A DNA stretch of 64,000 nucleotides from Oenanthe sinensis (lineage: Eukaryota; Streptophyta; Magnoliopsida; Apiales; Apiaceae), in contig CM053800.1 in NCBI GenBank assembly GCA_028671895.1, positions 21,597,886 to 21,661,885 on the forward strand. The letters run 5' to 3'. The notes below the pieces were generated by a model. It was given only the letters and a program-made list of their open reading frames with translations. It searched no databases and was not told the DNA's origin. Each line of letters begins with the position of its first letter. Within the stretch, counting starts at the first letter, position 1. The position numbers were made by a program, and so were the translations under genes. Of the stretch, positions 12,079 through 22,140 are shown piece by piece.

Positions 12079-13675
12079 TGTTAGTATTGGTGTCCTAGAG
12101 ACAATACTTTTAATGTTTTATTGAAAACAATTAAGGATTATGTTTTATGTGATTATTTAATTAATATTTATTATGTCTTTATTTACTGCGTCATAAATTG
12201 AAAGAATAATAAATGTCCTTGGAATATTAATACGTAATATATATCTTTAAGTATGTGACTTAAAAATGAGATTATATGAATAGTATTTTATTCCTAAAAT
12301 TCCCTAGTCAAGTATTATTATTTAAGGACAGTAATAATGCAATAAGACTAGTTTGTTTGTTGACAGATGAACACATCTCATTGGTCATAGGTATGGTGAT
12401 ACTAAAGTCAAGAACATAAGTGTATGTATCAATACATGACACTGAAAAGACCCGCCGTCAGATTCTACATGTTAATAAGTGTCATAAGAAATCTCACAGT
12501 GATAATGATTTAATGATCCTCTGACTTGAAATCATTATATTTCTATACGAGAATTAATATACTTTGATTACACTCAAAGTTACCTTTAACCGGGTAATGA
12601 TAAAGGTGGACATTGGGTATGCTATGAATCGTATGGGGAATATGAATGATAGATATAGGATTTAACCCTCCAATTTTAGGAGTGATATTATTGGCCTCTT
12701 GATTGAGTGAGACTATGAAATGCATAGCCATGCTCAAATATTGATTTGTTTAAATAGTTTACTCATTGATCAAGGAAACCAAGATTAAACGTTGAAGAGG
12801 ATGACACTATACATGCCTCGAGTTTTATCTATAATATAAGGTTAAAGGGATTATATTACATTGCACATTATTCACGAAAGGTTTAATTGAATCACCAATT
12901 ATTATTGTTACTTGGGTAGCAATGATGTATTACTAGATGCCGCTCATTGTTTATAATTTTATTATTAGATAATAAAATTATTTCCAACGTAATAATAACC
13001 TAAAGGGTCACACATAAAGAACGTCAAAATGGAGGTTTATTTAAATTACGAATTTAAATATATTATTGTTTATTCGAATTTAATTATTAAATTAATTAAG
13101 TAGGACTTGATTAATTATATTAGAATTCGGATTTAATAAGTATTATTATTATTATTCGAATTTAATTATTGAATTAATTAAGTGGGACTTGATTAATTAT
13201 ATTAGAATTCAGATTTAATAATAATAATAACCCAAAGTCATAATGGGTTTTGGAAACCACATGGATTAGGGTTAGGCCCAAAATCTCTCTCTCCCCTATA
13301 TATACATAATGATGTATAGTATTAGGGTTTAATCATAAAATTTCGTTTTAGAGAAAAACCCTAGCTGCTCAAAATCAAGAGAGGCTAGAGAAAGAGAGAG
13401 AGAGAGAGGCAAACAATTCGGCTAGTACCGACTCCGGTGTTCGTAGGACGATCGGGCGTTCGTGTGGACTTCTTTAGAGAGCAAATCTTTGCAACAAAGG
13501 ACTGCTCTGATTCATCTTTCTGGACCTCCATTAAACAACATACAGAAAGCTTTGTTAAGGTACAGACTTCTTCACCATAATCATCCAACGTTATACATGG
13601 ATCCTGTGATTGGGTTTCGATTTTTTTATTATTTTTACGTTAATTCCGCTGCGTTTTCATGCCCGAAACCCTTCA
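12079..13675 (+). repeat. CopB 3' LTR
   Basis: 1597 bp, TG...CA. Carries an intact TATA-like CTATATATAC at 13296-13305, which is mutated in the 5' LTR. Followed by the right target duplication AATAG (13676-13680). Confidence 0.95.
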
Positions 13676-13680
13676 AATAG

Positions 13681-14047
13681 ATCCACTTTCAAATCAGATA
13701 AGAAGTCTTTGAGGATCATACAAGATGTTCTAATGGAGAAATTAGTAGAAGAGTCTATGCATGACACTGACAGAGTGAAAGGCTTTCCAAAAAGAATAAC
13801 CGTGTTCGTGTTTTCAAAAAGACAATCATTGGCCTTCGAGTCTATCTCAAAGTCAAAATCAACTGCATTTCTCATAGAAGTTTTGAAGAAACTAGAAGAT
13901 CCACCTCCTATAAACACTCTTAAAGTTGAAGCGAGGGATTTGGTAAAAGCAAGATTAGAAGATATGGAAAAAGAGCTGAGGAAACATTACTCTGAGACAA
14001 GATCTAAGAAGAAACAAGATACAAGTCAAGCAAGCAGAAGATCATAG
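13681..14047 (+). pseudogene. SirA env-like region, part 2 (C-terminus)
   Basis: The frame interrupted at 5304 resumes here; joining across the single target site keeps it open to a TAG at 14045-14047. It encodes about 120 residues rich in Lys and Ser, ending in a basic/helical tail. Position, just upstream of a polypurine tract and LTR, matches the last env-like ORF of SirG (35692-36366), but the sequence is strongly diverged. Confidence 0.75.
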
Positions 14048-14241
14048 AAATTTATGTTCAGACTAGGGGAACAAACTTATCTTATACTTGTAAAAGAAAT
14101 CCAGAAATGTAAAATTCAATCCAGAATGTAATTAATATTATTTCCTATCTTTCTACACTTTACTTTTTCTTATAAGTATCAGTTGAGTTATCCTCTCACA
14201 GGATTAGCTTGTTGAACTCTAAGAACCAAATAGAAGGAGAT
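14048..14241 (+). other. SirA 3' untranslated segment and polypurine tract
   Basis: About 190 bp between the env-like stop and the LTR. A stretch near 14182-14200 (AGTTGAGTTATCCTCT type) is shared with SirG at 36537-36553. The polypurine tract AGAAGGAGAT (14232-14241) precedes the LTR. Confidence 0.75.
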
Positions 14242-15525
14242 TGTGAAGCATAATGTAACGTAATATGTAATAGTGATATCGATAAATCAACTAAGAAATA
14301 AAGACAGTCAAATAATACTAATACCCAACACAGGAATCCAGAAGGACATGTAAACAGGAATCATACATACATCATTGCAGAGCATTCAAGATGAAAGAGT
14401 TAATGAACGTCAGCGAGAGAAGTTCATTAATATGTTTAGGCCTCAGCAACAATTAAGAATTCAGAAGATTTCATATTAAAGACAGTGTAATGATTTGAGT
14501 ATAAATGTCAAAGGGTTTTAGTGATCAGAAGCAATGCAACAGTCCAAGGTTTATCAGCTGGAACAGAACAGAAGTCAAGGAAATTCAATATAGTGTTAGT
14601 CGTTTGTGAACCAAACCAATGCACTAAGCGTCAGCACAACAGGAAAAGAATTGTCTTGATCTATAATAAGAAAAATAGTTGATCAAGCCAGAAGAGTGAA
14701 AACCAAGTGGTAATTACTTCAAGAATTCAAGATATTGTCTAAGGCATGTATTACTACATTTGGTAGTTCCTACACTCTTGAAACCATGTGTCAAGCGCAA
14801 CAAAACTCAAGCCAAGGCGCAACAAAGTAAATGGACATGTTTGTGGCGCCTATACAGTGTGTCTAGAGTATAGGCGCAACAAACAAGTCACTATGGCGCA
14901 AGGAAAGTCTTCTTAGCATTTCTCAGTATTTAGTGGCGCCTACACACGGCATGCAGAGTAGAGGCGCAACAAACCTTGACAAGGCGCAATGAAAAAAGTT
15001 CAAGTAATTCAAGAGATTTGTGGCGCCTATACAGGTCACTCCTAGTGCAGGCGCAACAAATAACTCATTGGCGCAACAAAACATATAGAGGTGCAACAAA
15101 ACCTCTTGTGGCACCTATACACCATATGCACTCTTGCAGATGCAACAAAGGAATTGCATTGTTGGAAAATCAATTCATTTGATTTCTAAAAGTCTAAAAA
15201 AATATATATGGATTTAATTCGAAAGAATCAATGTGCATCTTTTTCATTAAAACTCAACAAATTTACGGGAGCTCCATTAAAGCCATGCATTAAACACCCA
15301 CCTTTATTTTTGTTGTAATATTGGTTGAACCCATATAAGTTAATTATTTGATTAGAAGTGTAGCACCTCAGGGATTTAATAATATATCTTTATTTCCCCA
15401 AATCGTTGTGTTTCATTTACTACCATTTTTATATCTCAAGAACACAAACACTTAATCCGCAACTAAACGAAAATCTACAAACATCATATTCATTCGCCCC
15501 TTCAATGATAATTTAGGACCTAACA
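14242..15525 (+). repeat. SirA 3' LTR
   Basis: About 1284 bp. Starts TGTGAAGCATAATG after the polypurine tract; ends GGACCTAACA, parallel to GGGACCAACA in SirG. Holds a conserved Sir LTR block (GAAGTTCATTAATATGTTTA type, 14419-14440), a hairpin at 14593-14637, and the GGCGCAACAA array (14794-15148). The SirA 5' LTR is not in the window. Confidence 0.8.
14794..15148. repeat. GGCGCAACAA / TTGTGGCGCC motif array in SirA LTR
   Basis: About a dozen copies of GGCGCAACAA or its variants, mixed with the opposite-sense form TGTGGCGCCTATACA. The two senses make inverted pairs, for example GCGCCTATAC at 14855-14864 with GTATAGGCGC at 14879-14888. CpG-containing motif in otherwise AT-rich DNA. Its LTR location parallels the arrays of the other Sir families. 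Confidence 0.85.
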
Positions 15526-15687
15526 ACAACCTTTAAGAAAAAGATCAAGACAAAGACTTTTTCAAAACAAAACAAAGTTCAAAGAAGACTGTGAAAAGAA
15601 GCTACATTCTATTTTAGTGTAAATATTGTAAAATGTATTATATACATATTTATCAATTGATAGGCAATAGATGTAGAATATGAACTA

Positions 15688-15905
15688 CTCCCTCCGTCCC
15701 ACCCATTTGTTTACATTTCGGAGAGAGTGTCCGGCACACATTATAAGGTGCATATAAAGTATAGTTCCATAACTTATTTTTACAATTTTATGTTTTTGAA
15801 TAAAAATTGAATGTTTAAATTTTTATTCAGAAAAATCAAAAATAAGTTATGAAATTATACGTTATATGCACCTTCAAAGTAAACAAATGGGTGGGACGGA
15901 GGGAG
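15688..15905. mobile_element. Stowaway-type MITE
   Basis: 218 bp with long terminal inverted repeats that start CTCCCTCCGTCCCACCCATT and end with its complement. Flanked by TA on both sides (15686-15687, 15906-15907). The CTCCCTCCGT terminus and TA duplication are typical of Stowaway (Tc1/mariner-derived) MITEs in plants. Non-coding. It is inserted in the SirB LTR fragment. Confidence 0.93.
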
Positions 15906-16270
15906 TACTATATATATACTTCATTAGTTCATAGTAGCAAGTGTGGAAAAATATAACAGAACAAGAAAAACTTAGGAAATATAGGAATCATCTTGTATTG
16001 CTTTTCTTTGTTGAAATTTACATTTTGCAAGCAGCTTGGTTTCTAGACCAAGGTTATTGAAAGCAAAAACATTCACTAGTGGAAAACCAATCCGCTAGTA
16101 ATTTTTAAAAGATGTGTTTTATTTTCAAGTATTTAAGTTTGATTCTACTTTGTAAAGTTTTCTTAGTAATCTTTATTTCCAAACACTCAACAATTAAAGT
16201 ACAAACTTGAATCTGTAATAAACACAAACACTTGAGAGAGATTAGTAGTTTAGAGTAAGAGATTGAGAAC

Positions 16271-16275
16271 ATAGA
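16271..16275. repeat. SirC left target-site duplication (ATAGA)
   Basis: Perfect 5-bp match to 18115-18119 on the other side of the solo LTR. Confidence 0.9.
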
Positions 16276-18114
16276 TGAAAGGCTGTATGTATAGACCTAT
16301 ATGTAACATAGGATTATAACTCAACACAAGAACAGGACGTGTAAATAATATGAAGTTATCACCGGAATCAGGAAGATATGAAGACTTGGTAAAGACAAAG
16401 GATAAAGAAGAAATCTACAGACTTGAAGCATTAGCTCACTGGAAGAAGTTCATTAATATGTTCATGCCTCAGTGAAGAATAAAGGTTGAAGTATTCAAGG
16501 ATGTGGAAGCAGTGAAGCAGTTGTCAAAGTACCAGAAAGATTCTAGTGATCCAAATCTGCGAATCAGTCAAGCAATGAATTGCAGAGCTCAAGTACAGGA
16601 ATCGAGAAGATAGAATATACGGCAAATACAAAGAATCAAAATATTAGATGGAATCTTGGAATCTACTATAGATTGCTGGAGGAAGTTCATTCATATGTTC
16701 AGACTTCAGTGAAGGATAAAGTTTGAAGATGTTCAGGGTTTCAGATAATTTTGTGGTTCAGCATAAGTGCTAGAGGATTCCAATGTACTTATAATCGAAG
16801 CACTTCTAATCAACAAGGAACAAAGTCAATTGTATTGTAAAGAAGATGTGAAGATCAAGATCGTGTTAGTCGTTTGTGAACCAGACCAGTTGCACCAAAC
16901 GTCAACACAAAAGAGATTGAGAATTGCATCATTGATTCAGAAGAAATGGTTGTATGATTAAATTAGTAACAAGTGAAGTGGTATGTGACTAAGCCCAGAA
17001 TAAATCAAGGTCGAATTAACAAGGAAATATTTATTAGACTTGGTTGCAGTGGAAGAAAATATATTAAGGGCTTATCAGGTTCGAATTTGGCTAAGTAAAG
17101 AAGACTACAGAAGCTGTATCCAGAAGTCAACTTGGTCAAGCTATTTCGTCTTATTCCTATTTTGTCCTATTCACAGATGGTTAACAACCATCGGGTGAAA
17201 TCAAAGAATTGATGAAAACAAAATAAAAGGGAATAAGCACTAGCCGATAGTTTCTAACTATCGGGTAAAGGAAATAAAAAGAAATGCTACCACTTTCCGA
17301 TAGTTGTTAAAACTAGAAGGAATTTCCGATGGTTATTAACTGCAGGAATAATTCCGATGGTTACCAATGTGTGAAGTAATTTATTTTACTTCAGGAATTG
17401 GTTTTAAGTGTCCGATTGTTATGTTACAGACTCATCGATACTTAAACAATTACTCAGTAAATTGTTCCGATACTTAAGGAAAAATAGAAGTGAAGAAACA
17501 GCTCAGTTACTTGGACCACATGAAGCCACGTAGCTGTACTGAAAAAGACTACACATATATTGAAGCAGAGCCATTCATTTGGAAAGTCTTCAACAACACT
17601 ACAAAAATAACCACAGAGAGAGAAGGCGAAGCCGGAGAGGAGAGACACCAGAAAAATCTATACCTCCTCACCGGAGATGTATCAGTGGTCGGTTCCTTAA
17701 TGAAAAATGTTCAGGCCCACTATATATCACTCTCTACGGTCTTAGTTTCCTTTGTACTGATCTAGAAATACTTGTATAGGAAATTGAGAGTTATATGTTT
17801 TTGTTAAGCAGCGAAGAACTTGTTCTTCGGACCGGATTTGTTGACCGGGTGTAGCAACCTCAAGGTTTATATTTATCAAATGATATATTCCCCGAATCTT
17901 GTGTTGTTTATTTTCCTGCTGATTTTCTAGAACCGAAATGATTAATCCTAAACACAGAAAATTAGTTAACAGCTCCGTAAACACTATTCACCTCAAGAAC
18001 ACGAGCCCACTAACCGAACTCTAAATTATTTATCCGCAAAAGATTCGAAAGAATTTTTTAATTTAGTGAGTATCGTATTCAACCCCCCTTCTACGATACT
18101 TCCAGGGCCTAACA
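16276..18114 (+). mobile_element. SirC: solo LTR of a Sirevirus-like element
   Basis: 1839 bp, begins TGAAAGGCTG and ends GGGCCTAACA, flanked by perfect ATAGA duplications. No internal region, so it is a solo LTR left by recombination between two LTRs. Contents in order: two copies of the conserved GAAGTTCATTAATATGTTC-type block (16445 and 16683), the GAACCAGACC hairpin (16863-16908), a CCGATAGTT array (17176-17480), a TATATATCA TATA-like site (17723-17731) and the pyrimidine-rich end shared by Sir LTRs. A 91-codon frame at 17490-17765 is not recognised as a gene. Confidence 0.92.
17176..17480. repeat. CCGATAGTT motif array in SirC
   Basis: About eight units of CCGATAGTT/CCGATGGTT and relatives. 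Two are perfect inverted pairs: GATGGTT-AAC-AACCATC (17176-17192) and CCGATAGTT-TCT-AACTATCGG (17244-17264). It occupies the same LTR interval (after the GAACCAGACC hairpin, before the promoter) as the arrays of SirA, SirG and SirH. Confidence 0.85.
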
Positions 18115-18119
18115 ATAGA
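18115..18119. repeat. SirC right target-site duplication (ATAGA)
   Basis: Matches 16271-16275. Confidence 0.9.
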
Positions 18120-18143
18120 AAATTAGAGATTGAGTTCATAAAG

Positions 18144-18170
<27 letters not shown>
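18144..18170. repeat. GA dinucleotide microsatellite
   Basis: About 13 uninterrupted GA units. Confidence 0.95.
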
Positions 18171-18175
<5 letters not shown>

Positions 18176-18230
18176 ATCAGTTAGAAAATGCAAGTAAGAG
18201 TTAAAAGAAATTTTAAACTCACTATTTATA

Positions 18231-18462
18231 ATTTTGAAGAATAACTGAATTCTTAATCGATTTCTTTCTCAAAATGGAACTCAATTGACCGTTGGATTAA
18301 AAAGTAAAGGAAGAAGTTACTAATTTTGGTAATCGACATACATACAATTTTGAAGAATAACTGAATTCTTAATCGATTTCTTTCTCAAAATGGAACTCAA
18401 TTGACCGTTAGATTAAAAAGTAAAGGAAGAAGTTACTAATTTTGGTAATCGACATACATACA
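18231..18462. repeat. 116-bp tandem duplication
   Basis: Two adjacent copies, 18231-18346 and 18347-18462, with one difference (CCGTTG versus CCGTTA). High identity points to a recent duplication. Confidence 0.95.
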
Positions 18463-18477
18463 TGGTTGTATGTATTC

Positions 18478-18688
18478 ATCAATTGAGAAAAAAAGTAATC
18501 AACGGCTAGATATGATACAGGTCGATTGATGACATGGACCCTAAAACTTCTAGGTCATTAATTGATAAGAAACTTATCCATCGACGGGTATCACTATCCA
18601 TCGATAAAAAAATATATCATCAATTGATGTATTTATCTGTCGATAACTGCAAATATCCATTGATATATAACTGTTTATCAATTGATTA
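18478..18688. repeat. ATCAATTGAT motif array after SirD pol
   Basis: About eight copies of ATCAATTGAT or near variants (ATCCATCGAT, CATCAATTGATG, ATCCATTGATAT). On the minus strand they lie directly after the pol stop region, the location of the inverted repeats in SirG (32174-32353). Confidence 0.85.
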
Positions 18689-18756
18689 TTGTAAAATCAA
18701 CAGACTAACAAAATCAATGGCTACAGGAAAAAAAAACTTGTCAGACATTTAAAAGA

Positions 18757-19414
18757 TTAAACATAGTTAAGCATACCTAAATCACAAACCAATCTATTGA
18801 AAGTAGATTCATTTAGTGGTTTGGTAAAAATGTCTGCAAGTTGTCTTTCACTAGGGACAAAATGTAATTCAACAATACCATTCATTACATGTTCCCTAAT
18901 AAAGTGATACCTTATGTCTATAAGCTTGGTTCTTGAATGTTGAACTGGATTTTCAGTGATTGCAATTGCACTTGTGTTGTTAGAAAATATTAGAATTTTA
19001 CTTAGATTAAATCCATAGTCAAACAATTGATTCCTCATCCATAACATTTGTGCACAACAGCTTCCAGTAGCAATATATTCAGTCTCTACTGTAGATGTAG
19101 ACACTGAATTTTACTTCTTGCTAAACCATGATACAAGCTTATTTCCTAGAAATTGACAAGTGTCTGTAGTACTTTTTCTGTCAACAACCTGCATAGTTTA
19201 TATCTAAATAACCAATTAGATCAAATACAGAGTCTCTAGGATATCAAATGCCAAGATTTGGTTTTCCTTTAAGATATGTGAATATTCTTTTTATAGCAAT
19301 CAAATGAGACTCTCTAGGATCAACTTGAAACCTAGCACAAAGACATGTAGCAAACATTATATCTGGTCTACTTGTAGTTAAATAAAGTAAAGAGCCAACC
19401 ATGCCTCTATAACT
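18757..19414 (-). pseudogene. SirD RNase H region
   Basis: Minus-strand 19104-18757 encodes 115 residues that match the end of SirG pol: TSTVETEYIATGSCCAQ near the start, then DNTSAIAI-type (here NNTSAIAI, so the catalytic-region Asp is Asn) and the tail LADIFTKPL. The upstream part 19105-19414 is readable in fragments only (stops near 19110 and 19195). Confidence 0.85.
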
Positions 19415-20182
19415 TTAAATGTCCACTTTAGCTTCCTTAGTATTCAATTCAAGTTTAGTTGCAGTGTCCATGAGAGTTTTTACAGAAGAACATTCATTTA
19501 AATCAAATTTCCTTAATAAGTCAGAAATATATTTGGTTTGATTTATGAAAATACTATCTTTAACTTGTTTCACTTGCAAACCAAGAAAATAGGTAAATTC
19601 TCTCATCATGCTCATTTCATATTTACTTTGCATCAACTTAGCAAACTTTTGACAAAGTTTCTCATTAGTTGAGCCAAAAATAATGTCATCTACATAGATT
19701 TGAACAAGAATAATAGACCCATTAACATTTCTATGAAAGAGAGTTTTATCAACAGTACCTCTTGTAAAGTGATTCTCAATCAAGAATTTAGAAAGTGTGT
19801 CATATTCAGCTCTAGGTGCTTGTTTCAAACCATACAGTGCTTTGAGAAGATAGTACACAAATCTAGGATGAACAGGATCCATAAAATGATGAGGTTGTTC
19901 CGCATATACTTCTTCATCTAGTTTTTCATTGAGAAAAGCACTTTTTACATCCATCTGGTATACTTCGAAGTTCGCATGAGCAGCATAAGCTAGAAAGATT
20001 ATGATTGCTTCCAATCTTGCAACAGGTGAAAATGTTTCATCAAAATCTATTCCTTCTTCTTGTGAATAACCATTTGCCATCAATCTTGCCTTGTTCCTTG
20101 TCATTGTACTAGATTCATCCATTTTATTTCTGAATAACCATTTTGTGCCAATAATAGACTTGTTCTTTGGTTTGGGCACCAC
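19415..20182 (-). pseudogene. SirD reverse transcriptase
   Basis: 255 residues on the minus strand. Motifs in order: GTKWLFRNKMD (about residue 12), ARLMANGYSQEEGIDFDETF (about 33-52), YQMDVKSAFLN (about 79-89), YGLKQAPR (about 120-127) and the active site YVDDIIFGS (about 164-172). Flanking pieces of the same polyprotein are broken by stops, so this is a pseudogene with one long surviving segment. Confidence 0.9.
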
Positions 20183-21600
20183 CTTTCATACCTTGTTTCT
20201 TTCAAACTGATTCAACTATTCTTGCATAGCTATTATTCAATTAGGATCATTCCAGGCTTCTTCAATCCTTTTTGGTTCTTCTTAAGACATGAAGCTGCTA
20301 TACAAGCATTCATTTTGAGTTATACTTCTCGTTTTGATACCATCATCTGCATTTCCAATAATCAATTCAAAGGGATGGCTTTTGGTCCATTTCCTTTGTG
20401 GAGGCAAATTTATTCTTGATGAAGATGCTTCATGATCATCAATGTTATTATGATCATTGTGATGAGATTGATTATTTGAGAACCCTCCCCCTAAGATGGA
20501 TACTCTACTTGAAGATTGTTAAGTAGAGTGATTATCCATTGATTGGTTATCAATTGATGTATTATCAGTCGATTGATGATTATCAACTGATAAATTATCT
20601 GTTAGTGTATTGACATCAATTAATGGGGAATTTCTGGGTACTTGAATCCTTGATATTTCCACATCATCATCACTTTCTTCACCATTACCAGTTGATTCAT
20701 TTTTAAAATGTAGAGAATCATGATATCATTCATCAAACAACACTTGAATTTTCTTATCATCAAAGACTACATGCATAGATTTCATAACAATGTGCAATCT
20801 AAGATTATAGACTCTGTAAGCCTTGATTGTTATTCCATATCAAAAAAAATATGGCTTCATCAATTGATATGGAGTTTTGCCTTATAATTGATTGACCATA
20901 GTAATATTCTGAATGTAGCATACAGTGTTGATTGCCTCTGCCCAAAAATATGTGGAAAGTTGTGCTTCCTCCAACATAGTTCTTGCTGTTTCAATTAAGG
21001 TGTTATTTTTCCTTTTAACAACTCCATTCTGTTGGGGAGTTTTGGAAGCAGAGAAATGATGAGTGATGCCTTTTTCTTAATAGAATTCTGTCATTGTTGC
21101 ATTCTTAAATTCAGTACCATTATCACTTCTTATCTTTTTTACCTTCCATTCAGTCCCATTGTCAACATTATTCACATGATTGATAATGAACTTACATGCC
21201 TCATTTTTTTAGTGTAGAAAATATACCCATGTGAATCTTGTAAAATCATCTACAATTATCAAGGCATATTTCTTTTTGGCAATAGTCATGATGTTGACAA
21301 GACCAAATAAATCCATGTGCAATAATTACATTGGCTTATCAATTGATGATTCTGACTTTGACTTGAATGATGTTTTCCTTTGCTTTCCCTTTTGACAAGC
21401 ATCACGCAATCCATCCTTGGTGAATTCCATCTGTGGAATGCCTCTAACCAAATTCTTTCTAACAAATTGATTCATGGCTTTGAAATTTAAATGGGCTAGC
21501 TTCTTGTGCTAAATCCAAATTTCATCTGTTTTGGCCTTGCTTAGTAAACATGTCATTGAATTTGCCTTCACAGAATTCAAATCAGCCACATGGACATTTC
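20183..21600 (-). pseudogene. SirD integrase and INT-RT linker
   Basis: Minus-strand fragments match SirG integrase: DLFGLVNIM (near 21320), VDDFTRFTWVYF (near 21220-21255), RSDNGTEFKN (near 21105-21135), and TPQQNGVV (near 21022-21046). The linker to RT (about 20440-20650) has a Ser/Asp/Asn-rich tract encoded by ATCAATTGAT-type motifs at 20531-20627. Several in-frame stops. Confidence 0.85.
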
Positions 21601-21607
21601 CGTTTCT

Positions 21608-21914
21608 TTATCTAGTTAAAGGAATTTCACCAGATGCTTTGTTGGTTATGATGCATGATCTAGTTGAAAACCATACACCATTTCCATTATCACACAGTTG
21701 ACTAATATTCAGCAAATTATGTTTCAATCCATCAACTAATGCTACAGGTTCAATGATAACATTTTCACTTGCAATTGAGCCATATCCCAGAATAAAACCT
21801 TTCATGTTATCTCTAAAAGTAACTCCTAGGCCAGCCTTTTCCAAACTTTGTGATCAGGGACATATCTCCAGTCATATGCCTAGAACATCCACTATCTAGA
21901 TACTAGAGATTTTT
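21608..21914 (-). pseudogene. SirD protease, N-terminus cut by SirE
   Basis: Minus strand from 21914: a DSGCSRHMTG active-site motif near 21866-21895, then protease body to about 21608 (VDGLKHNLLNISQLCDN). SirE's LTR starts at 21915, directly upstream of the motif. Confidence 0.85.
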
Positions 21915-22140
21915 TGAAAGACATATAACTAGTCCTATTTGTAATAATTAGATGACAACTTAACTCAAGCAAAAAAGAGAAGTAAATAATAAATATGAAA
22001 ATATGAATTGACTAAAACAGTAAATTAAATATAAAGAATCAAATTGTCAGAAGTATTTTTATGAGGTTGCTAGTCTATACTGGAAGAAGTTCATTAATAT
22101 GTTCAAGCGTAGGAGAAAAATAAAGAAGTAATATTTCAGA
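21915..22140 (+). repeat. SirE truncated 5' LTR
   Basis: Begins TGAAAGACATATAACTAG, like the SirG LTR start, and continues through the conserved GAAGTTCATTAATATGTTC block (22086-22105). After about 225 bp it jumps straight into gag. The rest of the LTR, the primer-binding site and the gag N-terminus are missing. Confidence 0.88.

Larger units (their letters stand above)
5305..13675 (+). mobile_element. CopB: full-length Ty1/copia element
   Basis: Both LTRs (5305-6899 and 12079-13675), primer-binding site, polypurine tract and a 5-bp target duplication are present, so the 8.4-kb copy is structurally complete. Coding order is gag, protease, integrase, RT, RNase H. Stops, frameshifts and at least two sizeable deletions (INT-RT linker near 10815, RT-RNase H near 11590) make it non-autonomous. 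The LTRs differ at roughly thirty positions on reading, so it is clearly older than CopC. It sits inside the SirA env-like region. Confidence 0.95.
15526..16275 (+). repeat. SirB: LTR fragment related to SirF
   Basis: No gene. The part after the MITE (about 16020-16110) aligns with the SirF LTR at 39635-39725, including two hairpins (16035-16052 and 16075-16099) whose stems covary between the copies. One ATCAATTGAT motif lies near 15652-15661. The left edge with the SirA LTR and the right edge before solo LTR SirC are not resolved; no LTR terminus was recognised. Confidence 0.6.
18120..18477. other. Non-coding segment, possibly SirD post-pol region
   Basis: No reading frame. Holds a GA microsatellite and a 116-bp tandem duplication. 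Read on the minus strand it follows the SirD motif array and contains a CT-rich tract, a position like the SirG segment between pol and the env-like ORF. No env-like sequence was recognised. Confidence 0.4.
18757..21914 (-). mobile_element. SirD: minus-strand Sirevirus-like pol fragment
   Basis: A continuous minus-strand pol, from protease (right, cut at 21914 by SirE) to RNase H (left, stop at 18757). No gag or LTR is recognised on either side in the window. It is closest in sequence to SirG pol but diverged and full of stops. The host of the five-level nest. Confidence 0.88.

Noticed and set aside
13462..13680. Frames in the CopB LTR ends (also 6685-6867)
   Set aside because: Same frame in both LTRs, spanning the LTR end; a by-product of LTR duplication.
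14923..15182. Frames on both strands over the SirA motif array
   Set aside because: Generated by the GGCGCAACAA repeats.
17490..17765. 91-codon frame in solo LTR SirC
   Set aside because: It lies in the LTR between the array and the end, has no recognised domain, and a second overlapping frame of similar length exists.
20222..21217. Plus-strand frames around 20.2-21.2 kb
   Set aside because: Antisense shadows of the SirD integrase and linker on the minus strand.
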